The translations under genes and the position numbers were made by a program. Source: Pseudomonas lini (lineage in GTDB: Bacteria; Pseudomonadota; Gammaproteobacteria; Pseudomonadales; Pseudomonadaceae). From it: a stretch of DNA of 64,000 nucleotides. Positions 10,030-19,313 of this stretch are shown here, one piece after another. Every line of letters begins with the position of its first letter. Position 1 is the first letter of the stretch. The stretch lies in the NCBI RefSeq assembly GCF_964063345.1, contig NZ_OZ061318.1, forward strand, positions 1,488,001-1,552,000. Reading direction: 5' to 3'. The notes under the pieces were generated by a model, which was given only the letters and a program-made list of their open reading frames with translations, was not told where the DNA came from and did no database searches.

Positions 10030-10956
10030 ATGAAATCACCTTCCCAGACCAACGCAATTGACTTCGACAGTGCCAAATTGCAACGCCTGGGCTTTGGTCA
10101 GCAGCCTCCCCTTCTGGAGCGGCCCGTCAGTCTTGCGCAGTTGCGCCAAGCGCTGGGCCTGCAACTGCAAACCAGTCTTGAGCCGCAACGCATTCTCGGA
10201 CTTTTCTTCCGTGAAATTCAGCGCATTGTGCCGCTGGATGCCTTGAGTTACGAACATCAACCCAGCGACTTGCGCCTGCAATTCGGTGCACGGGGTCATC
10301 ATTCAATCAGCTACAGCCTCAGTCATGAAGGCGAGCAATTGGGTGAGCTGGTGTTCCGCCGCAATCAGCGTTTCAGCGAAGAGGAACAGGGTAGCCTGGA
10401 GTCACTGTTGTCGACCCTGCTCTTCCCCATGCGAAACGCCCTGCTCTACCGAGCGGCGACCCAAAGTGCATTGCGTGATCCGCTGACTGATACCGGCAAC
10501 CGCATCGCCATGGATCAGACGCTGGAACGGGAAATCGAGATGTCGCGTCGACACTCGCAACCCCTGTCGCTGCTGATGCTGGACATCGATCACTTCAAAC
10601 AGATCAACGACACCTACGGGCACAGTGCCGGCGATGAAGTGCTGAAGGCCGTCGCAGCTTCGATCAAAAACCAGTTACGCAACGTCGACATGGTATTCCG
10701 GTTTGGTGGCGAAGAATTCATGATCCTGCTGTCCAATACCAGTCGGGAAGCGGCAGCCATGGTCGGTGAAAGACTGCGGTTTGCAGTGCAGGCTCAAGAC
10801 TATGTGGCCGAGGGCAAGATGATCGAGCTGACGGTCAGCATCGGTTGCTCGACGCTGCTACCCGGCGAGTCTGCCGAGAGTTTGTTGCGACGGGCCGACA
10901 GTGCGTTGTATGTGGCCAAGCGTGAGGGGCGTAACCGCCTTGCGATGGCGGGCTGA
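10030..10956 (+). CDS. Diguanylate cyclase (GGDEF)
   Basis: A 308-residue soluble protein without membrane segments. Residues 1-150 resemble a GAF-like sensor region without clear motifs. The GGDEF domain follows from about 155 (DPLTDTGNR), with LDIDHFKQINDTYGHSAGD and the active GGEEF site. An inhibitory I-site RNVD stands five residues before GGEEF, so product feedback is likely. It should make cyclic-di-GMP from two GTP. It is preceded by a sigma-54-like promoter and a long leader, which sets it apart from its neighbours. Confidence 0.88.
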   Translation: MKSPSQTNAIDFDSAKLQRLGFGQQPPLLERPVSLAQLRQALGLQLQTSLEPQRILGLFFREIQRIVPLDALSYEHQPSDLRLQFGARGHHSISYSLSHEGEQLGELVFRRNQRFSEEEQGSLESLLSTLLFPMRNALLYRAATQSALRDPLTDTGNRIAMDQTLEREIEMSRRHSQPLSLLMLDIDHFKQINDTYGHSAGDEVLKAVAASIKNQLRNVDMVFRFGGEEFMILLSNTSREAAAMVGERLRFAVQAQDYVAEGKMIELTVSIGCSTLLPGESAESLLRRADSALYVAKREGRNRLAMAG

Positions 10957-10980
10957 GTCCCGGCAACACCGAACAACCAA

Positions 10981-11072
10981 TGTGGGAGCGAGCCTGCTCG
11001 CGAAAGCTGCCTGACATTCAACAGAGGTATTGAATGTCCGAACGCTTTTCGCGAGCAGGCTCGCTCCCACAG
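10981..11072. repeat. REP inverted pair with inner palindrome
   Basis: GTGGGAGCGAGCCTGCTCGC at 10982 pairs with GCGAGCAGGCTCGCTCCCAC at 11051. The spacer is itself palindromic: GACATTCAA (11012) with TTGAATGTC (11030). It lies between the converging diguanylate cyclase and undA genes and could act as a bidirectional 3' end. Confidence 0.9.
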
Positions 11073-11093
11073 TTATTTTACGTAGTCTTCAGA

Positions 11094-11888
11094 TCAGCTT
11101 TCGGCCAACTCCATCCGCTCACGGACTACCGGGGTTTTCACTGCCAATTCCAACTGCATGCATCGTTCCAGGAACAGATACATGTAGTCGTAACTTTTGC
11201 AGACAGCCTGGCGCAATTCCACTTGCAGTGCCTTGCTCGGGTTCATCCCCGCCAGAGTGCAGATGATTTCCAGCGCTTCCCATGGATGGGCATCGTCATA
11301 CTGGGCGTGCATCTTCAACCACTTCATGGCCCGCTTGCGATCTTCCTCGGGGAACGCCGCCGCGTAGACGCCAGTGGAACAGACCAGTGCCGACCACTCC
11401 CCCGTCGCCCCTTCGATGGCGTAGTTGGTGGCGGCGATGGCCACGATCAGCGAATCCGACGAACTGGTGTGCCAGCACCAGTGGCTCAAGGCGTGAAGCT
11501 CAGGGGCCACCTGTTGGGCTTGCAGATCTTCCAGGCTGACACCGTGAGCACGGCTCCAGTGCACCCAGTAATCGGCATGGTTCAATTCGACGCGAATGTT
11601 GCGCATCAGCCAGCGACGCGCCATGTCTTCGCCAGGGTGGCGCGCAAAACGGGTCTTTGTCAGGTTCTGTGCCATGTATAAAGCGAACTGTTCGACCACC
11701 GGCCAGCCACCAATAAGGTACTGACGCATGGTTTTTGCACTGAGTTTGTTATCTCGCATGCGTTGATACAGTTCGTGTCCGACAACCCGGCGCTTGCTCT
11801 CGCTGCAATCCTGGATCAGTTGCTGAGCCCAGGCGGGATAACTTGCAGCTTCCATGAGTGGTCCGGTTCTGTTGAATGTGTCGATCAC
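11094..11888 (-). CDS. undA: UndA, 1-undecene-forming non-haem iron oxidase
   Basis: A 264-residue TenA/haem-oxygenase-fold protein. The published iron ligands of UndA map exactly: E101 and H104 in VELNHADYW and H194 in LKMHAQYDDAHPWEA. The N-terminus (V/M)IDTFNRTGPLMEAASYPAW also matches the P. protegens enzyme as I recall it. UndA oxidatively decarboxylates lauric acid to the volatile 1-undecene using O2. The GTG at 11888 has AAGGAG seven bases upstream and fixes the start; the longer frame overlaps the next gene. The GGDEF-EAL gene ends 43 bp upstream on the same strand, so co-transcription is possible. Confidence 0.9.
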   Translation of the reverse strand: MIDTFNRTGPLMEAASYPAWAQQLIQDCSESKRRVVGHELYQRMRDNKLSAKTMRQYLIGGWPVVEQFALYMAQNLTKTRFARHPGEDMARRWLMRNIRVELNHADYWVHWSRAHGVSLEDLQAQQVAPELHALSHWCWHTSSSDSLIVAIAATNYAIEGATGEWSALVCSTGVYAAAFPEEDRKRAMKWLKMHAQYDDAHPWEALEIICTLAGMNPSKALQVELRQAVCKSYDYMYLFLERCMQLELAVKTPVVRERMELAES

Positions 11889-11931
11889 TGTCGCGCTCCT
11901 TTTGATTGTGATTTTTAGATCAGCAAGAGTT

Positions 11932-14391
11932 TCAACGGAACGTGCCGGGCGCCTTGAACAACAAAGGTCGGGGCCGGGCAGGACGACTTTGCAAACTATC
12001 CCAGGTAAACAGATGCGGGCGTTCAATCACATACCCTTGAGCGTAATCCACCCCGATCTCCAGCAATGCCTGCTCGATCTGAGGTGTTTCAACGAACTCG
12101 GCAATCGTGCGCTTACCCATGACATGACCGATGTGATTGATCACTTCGACCATGGCGCGGTTAATCGGGTCGTCCAGCATATCCTTTACGAAACTCCCGT
12201 CGATCTTCAGGAAGTCTACAGGTAAATGTTTCAAATACGCGAATGAGGACATACCGGCGCAAAAGTCATCCAGCGAAAAATGACAACCTAAGCCTTTGAG
12301 TTCATTGATAAATCTAATTGCACTACGCAAATTTGCAATCGCGCTGGTTTCTGTAATTTCAAAACAAATCATTTCAGGTGGAACTGAATATGCAACAAAC
12401 TGTTCACGAAGGAAGTCCAGAAACGCCTCATCTCCGATAGTAATACCTGACAGATTTATCGCACACATGGCCAACGGCCCTTCGCGCTCTTGGGCGATGC
12501 ACTGGGCAATGACTTTGAAAACGTTCTCCACCACCCAACGATCAATCGACGTCATCAAACCGTAACGCTCGGCGGCCGGAATGAAACTGTCCGGCAGAAT
12601 CATGCGCCCCGCTTCGTCATGCAGGCGCAGCAGGATTTCGATATGCCCGCGGCCCTGCTCGTCAGCACCAAGGGGCGCGATTTCCTGGGCATACAGGCAG
12701 AAGCGGTCTTCTTCCAACGCCACATGCAGGCGCTGCACCCAGGCCATCTCGCCAAAGCGCAGGGACAGCTCAGAGTCGTCGGCGTGATAGACCTGAACCC
12801 GGTTGCGGCCCTTTTCCTTGGCCATATAACAGGCCATGTCAGCAGCACGCAGCGAAGCTTCGAGGGTGACCGGACTCTGGGCCACATGCACCAGACCAAT
12901 GCTCACGGTGGTCACGAATGGCCGGCCTTTCCAGACAAAGTGCAGGTTCTGTACGGTCTGGCGCAGGCCTTCGGCGATTTTCTCGGCCGCTTCCGGTGCG
13001 CAGTTTTCCAACAGAATGCCGAACTCATCGCCACCCAATCGGGCCAGGGTATCGCCTTCGCGCAAGCCTGATTGCAACAACGCACAGATATGCCGCAACA
13101 GCTCGTCGCCCGCCGCATGACCGCTGGTGTCGTTGACCAGTTTGAATTGATCCAGATCGAGAAACATCAAGGCATGACGCCCCACCTGGCGCGTCAGGTT
13201 ATGCAGGGCCTGTTCGAGGCGATATTCGAATTCGCGGCGGTTGGCCAGCCCGGTCAGGGCGTCATGGGTCGCCTGCCAGGACAGATTGGCGATGTATTGC
13301 CGCTCCTGAGTCATGTCGTGCAGCACCAGCACGGTGCCACTGACCTTGCCCATATTGCGGATCGGCGCGCCGACCAGAGTGACCGAAACCGTGCTGCCGT
13401 CCAGACGCTGGATCAGTTTGGAATGCTCGCTGCCACCGCTGAGCTGACCGCTCAAAATGTGCTCGATCAAGGTAAAACCATCAGCCTGAGCGTTCTCGTC
13501 CAGCAGATTGAACAACGCAGCCAATGGCAACCCCGCCGCCTGTTCGGCCTTCCAGTGAGTCAAGGCCTCGGCGGCCGGATTCATATAGGCAATCGCGCCC
13601 TCGACGTTCGTGGTGATCACCCCGTCGCCAATCGATTGCAGAGTGATCTGCGCCCGGTCTTTCTCCAGCTGCAACGCATCGGCGAAGGCATGGCGCTGCT
13701 TGAGCAGTTTATGAGTGCGCATCAGGGCCAACACAATCAAACCCAGCGCAGTGGCCAGGTTCGTCACCAACAGCAGCCGAAGAATCACCCGCGAGCCTTC
13801 GCCCAAGGCATCGCTGAACGCTTTGGCGGCAGGCGTCACGCCATCGTTGATGGCAAAAATCTGGTCCTTCCAGCGTTTGACGTCGGCATCGGTGGCCTGG
13901 CTATCGGCAATGCGCTGGTGCATCTCTCGGGCGACGTCATCGAGTCGCACCAGATATGCGTCACCGACCGTCCAGAGGTCGATGGCTTTTTCAAGGTAGC
14001 TGAAGTGCCGGAAATTGAGGTACAGCCAAATCACGCTGGCGACGTCGTCCGGATGGTTGCCGCCCTTGAGGATCGCAATGCGCGCCGCCTCGATATTCGG
14101 TGGCTGATGATCCAGCGCCAAACGCAATTCATGGCCACCCTGAGGTACCGCAATCGCGTTCTGGTATTTGAGAAAAATCGTTTCGTCGCGACTGTCGGCG
14201 TAGAGATTGAGGTAATAGATGGCGTCTTTCTGGCCCTTGGACCACAGGCTTTCACCACCGACGTAGCTGCGAACCGCCGAAAGAACGTAAAGGCTGACAC
14301 CCCCCAACAGTGCCTGAAATAACACGACGGCGATAAAAGGCCAGACGATGCCCAACAAGCGAGGGGTTCCGAGAGTCCGTTTCTGCTTCAT
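11932..14391 (-). CDS. Membrane PAS-GGDEF-EAL protein
   Basis: An 819-residue inner-membrane signalling protein. A transmembrane helix at about 14-38 and a second near 205-230 flank a periplasmic sensor region. A PAS domain follows (about 255-370, GDGVITTNVEGAIAYMNPAA), then GGDEF (about 380-540) with intact GGDEF and I-site REGD, then EAL (about 560-800). The EAL signature reads EILLRL rather than EALLR, while ITETSA, DDFCAGMSSF and KIDGSF are kept, so phosphodiesterase activity is uncertain. The ATG at 14391 follows AAGGGA. The undA gene follows on the same strand. Confidence 0.88.
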   Translation of the reverse strand: MKQKRTLGTPRLLGIVWPFIAVVLFQALLGGVSLYVLSAVRSYVGGESLWSKGQKDAIYYLNLYADSRDETIFLKYQNAIAVPQGGHELRLALDHQPPNIEAARIAILKGGNHPDDVASVIWLYLNFRHFSYLEKAIDLWTVGDAYLVRLDDVAREMHQRIADSQATDADVKRWKDQIFAINDGVTPAAKAFSDALGEGSRVILRLLLVTNLATALGLIVLALMRTHKLLKQRHAFADALQLEKDRAQITLQSIGDGVITTNVEGAIAYMNPAAEALTHWKAEQAAGLPLAALFNLLDENAQADGFTLIEHILSGQLSGGSEHSKLIQRLDGSTVSVTLVGAPIRNMGKVSGTVLVLHDMTQERQYIANLSWQATHDALTGLANRREFEYRLEQALHNLTRQVGRHALMFLDLDQFKLVNDTSGHAAGDELLRHICALLQSGLREGDTLARLGGDEFGILLENCAPEAAEKIAEGLRQTVQNLHFVWKGRPFVTTVSIGLVHVAQSPVTLEASLRAADMACYMAKEKGRNRVQVYHADDSELSLRFGEMAWVQRLHVALEEDRFCLYAQEIAPLGADEQGRGHIEILLRLHDEAGRMILPDSFIPAAERYGLMTSIDRWVVENVFKVIAQCIAQEREGPLAMCAINLSGITIGDEAFLDFLREQFVAYSVPPEMICFEITETSAIANLRSAIRFINELKGLGCHFSLDDFCAGMSSFAYLKHLPVDFLKIDGSFVKDMLDDPINRAMVEVINHIGHVMGKRTIAEFVETPQIEQALLEIGVDYAQGYVIERPHLFTWDSLQSRPARPRPLLFKAPGTFR

Positions 14392-14585
14392 GAGGTCCCT
14401 TGCTTGCACTGCCCGTTCGTCGTCCGGACGAAAACGCTACCGCTAGACTAGGATGGGTTCTCACTCTAGGCAAGCCGGGGAAGCTCATGCCCAACAGCAG
14501 CAAGTCCTAGCGCCTCAGGGCTGGACTTCGTCCTCATGTGTTCATCCTGCCGGGGAAAACGCCCTGAACGTCCTGAGGCACTAAA

Positions 14586-16400
14586 CTAGTGCTGCTGCAA
14601 ATGCCCATAAAGCCTGGCATACAAACCACCATCAGCAATCAACTGTTGATGGTCGCCATCCTCGGCAACTTGCCCACCATCGAACACCAGCACCCGGTCG
14701 GCCTGCTTCACCGCCGATAACCGGTGCGCAATGATCAGCGTGGTGCGGTTGCTCAAAAACCGCGCCAGTGCCTGGTGCAGGTTGTATTCGGTGGCCGCGT
14801 CCAGGGCGGACGTGGCTTCGTCGAGGATGACCACTTTGGGTTCGGCCAACACCATCCGCGCAATCGCCAGGCGCTGACGTTGCCCGCCGGATAAACGCAC
14901 ACCGGAGCGCCCGACAATACTGTCCAGACCGTTGGGCATTTCACGCACCGTGTGGTGCAGCTGAGCGATCTCCAATGCCTGCCAGCAGGCCTCGTCGCTG
15001 CGTTCGCGACCCATGGTCAGGTTAGCCCGCACCGTGTCGTTGAACAGTGCCGGATGCTGCAAGACCACGGCGACATTTTCGCGCACGGTTTCCAAGCCGA
15101 CCTCTTGTTGAGTCGAACCACCGAAACGGATGGTGCCGGCCAGCGGCGTGTACAAACCCAGCAACAACTGCACCAGAGTGCTTTTACCACCGCCGCTGGC
15201 GCCGACAATCGCGACTTTTTCACCGGGGGCAATCGACAGGTTCATTTGGTTCAACACCAACTCATCGCCGTAGCCGAAACTCAGCCCCTGGATTTCGATG
15301 CCCACCGTGTCGCGCCCCTGGAACGGGTCGACACTGCCGGTGTATTGCGGCTCATCGGCGCGGGCCAGCAACTCGTTGATTCGCGAAAGTGCACCGCCGG
15401 CGGCGTAAAAGGCGTACTGCAGGTTGAGCAGTTGTTCCACCGGACCGATCATGAACCACAGGTAGCTGAACACGGCCAGCATCTGGCCGATAGACAGGTC
15501 GGAAAACAGCACGGTGAGCATGGCAGCGGCACGGAAAATATCGATGCCAAACTGGAACAGCAAGCCGCTGGCACGGTTCGATGCATCGGTTTTCCATTGC
15601 GAGTTCACTGCGTAATCGCGCACTTCACGCGCTCGCAGGCCAAGCCGTCCGAGAAAAAAGCCCTGACGATTACCGGCGCGCACTTCCTGGATGGCATCCA
15701 GGGTTTCGGTCAAGGCCTGGGTGAAGCGCGAGGTGCTGTCGTTCTCGAGTTTCTTCAGGTGTTTGACCCGTTTGCCCAACTGCACCGTGGCATAGATCAC
15801 CAGCGGGTTGAACAGCAGGATCAGCAGCGCGAGTTTCCAGTGCATCCACATCAGGATGGAGGCGGTGCCCACCAGCGTCAGCATGGCCACGAGGAAACGA
15901 CTGAGGGTTTCGCCGACGAATTTGTCCAGCGTGTCCAGGTCGGTGACCAGGTGCGTAGTCACCGTGCCGCTACCCAGGCTTTCGTATTCCCCCAGCGAGA
16001 TACATTTGAGTCGCTCGATCAGCCGCACCCGAATCCGATACACGATGTCTTTGGCCAGCGCCGCAAACAATTTCGCCTGCACCACGTTGAACAACAGCGC
16101 GGCGCAACGTAGTGCCAGGGTCACCAGCAGCATCAAGCCAATGTAACCCGCGGCTTTCTGCCAGACGTCGGGCAGCGCGTGGTTCATGATTTTCAGCGCG
16201 GCATCACCATGGCCCAGCAGTACTTCGTCGACCAGCAACGGCAACAGCAAGGGGATCGGCACGCTGCACAGCGTTGCCAATACCGCGACGCCGTTGGCGA
16301 TCCACAGGGATTTTTTATGGTGAAGGGCCAGGCGACGGATTTCCGCCCAGCTCAGACGGTCGACACGTGCAAGGGCTGGAACGTCATCGGGCAGGTCATG
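14586..16400 (-). CDS. ABC exporter, fused permease-ATPase
   Basis: A 604-residue half-transporter. The membrane domain (about 35-310) carries around six helices and the nucleotide-binding domain follows. Walker A is GASGGGKST at about 400-408; LSGGQRQRLAIAR and the Walker B VVILDEATSALD are intact, as is the H-loop IIAHRLS. The start is taken as the GTG at 16400 inside GTGCATGA, overlapping the dsbA-like stop by 5 nt, with GGAG upstream. Such coupling suggests the two proteins act together. The exported substrate cannot be told from sequence. Confidence 0.83.
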   Translation of the reverse strand, partial: HDLPDDVPALARVDRLSWAEIRRLALHHKKSLWIANGVAVLATLCSVPIPLLLPLLVDEVLLGHGDAALKIMNHALPDVWQKAAGYIGLMLLVTLALRCAALLFNVVQAKLFAALAKDIVYRIRVRLIERLKCISLGEYESLGSGTVTTHLVTDLDTLDKFVGETLSRFLVAMLTLVGTASILMWMHWKLALLILLFNPLVIYATVQLGKRVKHLKKLENDSTSRFTQALTETLDAIQEVRAGNRQGFFLGRLGLRAREVRDYAVNSQWKTDASNRASGLLFQFGIDIFRAAAMLTVLFSDLSIGQMLAVFSYLWFMIGPVEQLLNLQYAFYAAGGALSRINELLARADEPQYTGSVDPFQGRDTVGIEIQGLSFGYGDELVLNQMNLSIAPGEKVAIVGASGGGKSTLVQLLLGLYTPLAGTIRFGGSTQQEVGLETVRENVAVVLQHPALFNDTVRANLTMGRERSDEACWQALEIAQLHHTVREMPNGLDSIVGRSGVRLSGGQRQRLAIARMVLAEPKVVILDEATSALDAATEYNLHQALARFLSNRTTLIIAHRLSAVKQADRVLVFDGGQVAEDGDHQQLIADGGLYARLYGHLQQH

Positions 16401-17034
16401 CACAGGCAGCGCGCTCCAGCCAGCGGCCGAGCAACGGTGACAACACACTCAAAGGCTGATATCCATTGGTCAGCAGCGCCAATTGACCATCACGCTCCGC
16501 CAGCAAGGTCGGGAAACCGGCAATGCCCAGGTCCTGAACCCAAGTGAAATCGGCAGCGGTGGCTGCGTGTTGATCGGCACGGTCGAAGGCGGCGGCAAAC
16601 TCGATGCGCGGTAAACCGGCCTGCTCTGCCAGCGCAACCAACACGCTGGCGTGGGTGACGTCGCGCCCTTCGGCGTAGAACGCGTGCTGGATCAACCCGA
16701 GCAATTTCCACGCGCAATCCGGTGCCAGGCTGCGCGCCGTCACCAGCGCCCGACACGCAGGCTCCGTGTCGTAGACAAACCCGTCAGGCAGCGCACCTTC
16801 AAACTTGAATGGCTGGCCGGTGGCCTCATGGACCGCCTGCCAGTGTTCAAGGATGTAGCGCCGAGTGGTCGGCTCCAGCGCCGAGCCGCTGCCGGTGCGC
16901 AAACCGCCGACTACCAGATGCACGTCCACCCCCGCTGCCTGCGCCTGCTCGACCAGCGCGTTGGCCACTGGCGCAAAACCCCAGCACCAGGAACACATCG
17001 GGTCCATCACATAGAGCAGGCGACGTACAGACAT
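16396..17034 (-). CDS. DsbA-family thiol oxidoreductase (CSWC)
   Basis: A 212-residue thioredoxin-fold protein with a CSWC redox motif (C14, C17) and the cis-proline stretch GIAGFPTLL. No signal peptide is visible, so it is likely cytoplasmic, like FrnE or 2-hydroxychromene-2-carboxylate isomerase relatives. It starts 3 bp after trhO stops, with GAGG inside the trhO end, and its own stop overlaps the ABC exporter start. The three genes therefore look like one operon. Its partner substrate is unknown. Confidence 0.8.
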   Translation of the reverse strand: MSVRRLLYVMDPMCSWCWGFAPVANALVEQAQAAGVDVHLVVGGLRTGSGSALEPTTRRYILEHWQAVHEATGQPFKFEGALPDGFVYDTEPACRALVTARSLAPDCAWKLLGLIQHAFYAEGRDVTHASVLVALAEQAGLPRIEFAAAFDRADQHAATAADFTWVQDLGIAGFPTLLAERDGQLALLTNGYQPLSVLSPLLGRWLERAACA

Positions 17035-17037
17035 GGT

Positions 17038-17979
17038 TCAAGCCTCGGAAGGAGTTTGCTTGTAGTTGTAACCGATCGGGTGCGGCATATTGCGCGCCTT
17101 GGCCAGTTCGATCTGCTTCTGCCGGTCGATGGCACTGCGACGGGTTTTCTCGCTCAGCTTATCCCAGCAATGCGGGCAACTGATGCCGGCCACATAATGC
17201 TCGGATGCACGGTCTTCCACGCTGATGGGTGTACGGCAGGCATGACATTGATCGTAGTCGCCTTCGCTGAGGTCGTGGCGCACGGTCACACGGTTATCGA
17301 ACACGAAGCAGTCGCCCTGCCATTTGGTTTCTTCCTGCGGCACCTCTTCGAGGTACTTCAGGATGCCGCCCTTGAGGTGATAGACCTCGTCGAAACCCTG
17401 ACTGAGCATATAGCTCGAAGCCTTTTCGCAGCGAATACCACCGGTGCAGAACATTGCGACTTTCTTGTGCACGGCAGGGTCGAAATTGGCTTTGATGTAG
17501 TCGGGGAATTCGCGAAAACTGGTGGTCTTCGGATCGATGGCGCCTTCGAAGGTGCCGATCGAGACTTCATAGTCGTTACGGGTGTCGATCAGCAGCACTT
17601 CAGGATCGCTGATCAGCGCGTTCCAGTTTTGCGGATCCACATAGGTGCCGACTTTTTTGTTCGGGTCCACGCCTTCGACGCCGAGGGTGACGATTTCTTT
17701 CTTGAGTTTGACTTTGGTGCGATAGAACGGCTGATCGTCGCAGTACGACTCTTTGTGGTCGATGTCGTCCATGCGTGGATCGTTCTTGAGCCAGGCCATC
17801 AGTCCGTCAATGCCTTCGCGGCTGCCGGACACGGTGCCATTGATGCCTTCTTCGGCGATCAGCAGGGTGCCTTTGATGCCGTTGTCGACCATTGCTTGCA
17901 GCAGCGGCTCGCGCAGGGCGACGTAATCTTCCAGGGTGACGAACTTATACAGTGCCGCCACGACAATCTGTTGGGTCAT
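17038..17979 (-). CDS. trhO: tRNA uridine(34) hydroxylase TrhO
   Basis: A 313-residue rhodanese-domain protein of the YceA/TrhO family, which makes 5-hydroxyuridine at tRNA position 34 using oxygen. An N-terminal ferredoxin-like region (1-95) precedes the rhodanese domain with its catalytic loop [10 protein letters not shown] (C178, C184). A C-terminal pair of CxxC motifs (CHAC, CPHC) may bind zinc. Length and motifs fit the family. It is first in a likely operon with the DsbA-like and ABC exporter genes. Confidence 0.93.
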   Translation of the reverse strand: MTQQIVVAALYKFVTLEDYVALREPLLQAMVDNGIKGTLLIAEEGINGTVSGSREGIDGLMAWLKNDPRMDDIDHKESYCDDQPFYRTKVKLKKEIVTLGVEGVDPNKKVGTYVDPQNWNALISDPEVLLIDTRNDYEVSIGTFEGAIDPKTTSFREFPDYIKANFDPAVHKKVAMFCTGGIRCEKASSYMLSQGFDEVYHLKGGILKYLEEVPQEETKWQGDCFVFDNRVTVRHDLSEGDYDQCHACRTPISVEDRASEHYVAGISCPHCWDKLSEKTRRSAIDRQKQIELAKARNMPHPIGYNYKQTPSEA

Positions 17980-18024
17980 GGGTAATTCTCCAGGTGGCTA
18001 CCCTCGTAAGGGGTGAACCGGATG

Positions 18025-18056
18025 CGAAAAAAAACGCGCCGGGTGAGCGGCGCGTT
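18025..18056 (-). terminator. Rho-independent terminator
   Basis: On the minus strand AACGCGCC-GCTCACCC-GGCGCGTT is followed by a run of T (plus-strand A run at 18027-18034). It ends transcription arriving from the bolA side, just before the trhO promoter region. Confidence 0.8.
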
Positions 18057-18117
18057 GCGGATTCTAGCAAAAACGGTGTGATTTTAGGACTGTGATGTAA
18101 GGCTGGGCACAAACCTT

Positions 18118-18250
18118 TGTGGCGAGGGAGCTTGCTCCCGCTCGGCTGCGAAGCAGTCGTAATGCTGGCGACTGCACTCTTTCAGACAGAATGCTGTTGC
18201 AGGTTTTGGGACTGCTTCGCAGTCCAGCGGGAGCAAGCTCCCTCGCCACA
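18118..18250. repeat. REP inverted pair, GGGAGCTTGCTCCC family
   Basis: TGTGGCGAGGGAGCTTGCTC at 18118 faces GAGCAAGCTCCCTCGCCACA ending at 18250. This is a different REP family from the GTGGGAGC type found around it. Inner arms GACTGCTTCGCAGTC extend the pairing. The rest of 17980-18288 holds only the terminator. Confidence 0.88.
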
Positions 18251-18288
18251 ACAGCCCTTCAGCTACTTCAGCTCTTCAGCCCGTCACA

Positions 18289-18588
18289 TTAATGCTTGCT
18301 ACCGCCAGCACAGGTCGGCGAAGCCGGAGCCGCGTCGATCTGTGCCCATTCTTGCGGCGTGTAGGTATGCAGCGCCAACGCATGGAACTCGCCCATCAGC
18401 TCGCCCAAAGTGCCGTACACCTTCTGGTGACGCTTGACGCGATTGAGGCCTTCGAACTGCTGGCTGACCACCACGGCCTTGAAGTGGGTCTGTAACCCAC
18501 GGCTGTGCATGTGGCTTTCATCCAGCACTTGCAGATGCTCGGGCTGTAACAGCCCGAGCGTCGATTCGATGCGTTGTTGCATGGTCAT
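18289..18588 (-). CDS. bolA: BolA family protein
   Basis: A 99-residue BolA. The family helix-turn region FEGLNRVKRHQKVYGTLGELM and the end signature HALALHTYTPQEW are clear. BolA proteins bind monothiol glutaredoxins with a shared Fe-S cluster and affect cell shape and stress response. GGAG stands 6 nt before the ATG at 18588; a second ATG two codons later is possible. It follows the DUF2059 gene by 12 bp on the same strand. Confidence 0.92.
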   Translation of the reverse strand: MTMQQRIESTLGLLQPEHLQVLDESHMHSRGLQTHFKAVVVSQQFEGLNRVKRHQKVYGTLGELMGEFHALALHTYTPQEWAQIDAAPASPTCAGGSKH

Positions 18589-18600
18589 CCCGAACTCCGC

Positions 18601-19122
18601 TTATGGCTTTTTCTTGGCAGGAGCGGCGCCTTTAGGCTCCAGCTCGGCCGTCATGTCAGCCAGCAGTTTGTTGACCACAGGCACCGCGCTTTCCAGCTTG
18701 GCTTGGGTCATCTGGGCCGATTGCTGAGTCAGCTGCGGCATTTTTTCCAGGACTTTCTTGCCCAGTGGCGACTGGTAGAACGCAACCAGATCCTTGAGCT
18801 CGGATTCGCTGAAATTGGTGGTGTAGAGCTTGACCATGTCCGGCTTCAGCTTGTTCCAGCCAATGGCTGCGTCCAGAGCGGCGTTGGCCTTGGCCTGGTA
18901 AGTTTCCAGCAGGGCTTTTTTCGATTCAGGGGCTTTGGTCTGTTCAAAGCGCTGAGCGAACATTTGCTGCACTTGCATGTACACCGGAGTGCCCAATTTG
19001 TCAGCGTGCGCCAGGGTCAGGAAAGCTTCGGCACTGGCGTTGTGGCTGGCGGTATCGGCAAAAACCTGGCCGCTGGCGCAAACCAGTGCAACCGCGGTAC
19101 AGATGGCACGAAGACGAGTCAT
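18601..19122 (-). CDS. Secreted DUF2059 protein
   Basis: A 173-residue exported protein. A signal peptide (MTRLRAICTAVALVCASGQVFA) is followed by a helical DUF2059 region with LVAFYQSPLGKKVLEKMPQL, the family hallmark. It ends in a short KK tail after an Ala/Pro stretch. The ATG at 19122 follows AAGGAAACTCG; the longer frame upstream adds a non-signal segment. The function of DUF2059 is unknown. It is co-directional with bolA, 12 bp apart. Confidence 0.85.
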   Translation of the reverse strand: MTRLRAICTAVALVCASGQVFADTASHNASAEAFLTLAHADKLGTPVYMQVQQMFAQRFEQTKAPESKKALLETYQAKANAALDAAIGWNKLKPDMVKLYTTNFSESELKDLVAFYQSPLGKKVLEKMPQLTQQSAQMTQAKLESAVPVVNKLLADMTAELEPKGAAPAKKKP

Positions 19123-19313
19123 CGAGTTTCCTTTTCTAGCAGGCGAGGTAAACCTCAAGGGCGACCATTCTGCACCTAAAAAAGTGTGTCGCTCAACCCC
19201 AAGCCTTGTCGCGCCTTATTTAGAGGGGTTGAACGGTCAAATTCCAGACTGATGGAACCACGGACGGCGATCACGGCCTAAACTGCGCTATCAGACCTAC
19301 AGGAGTGTGCATG

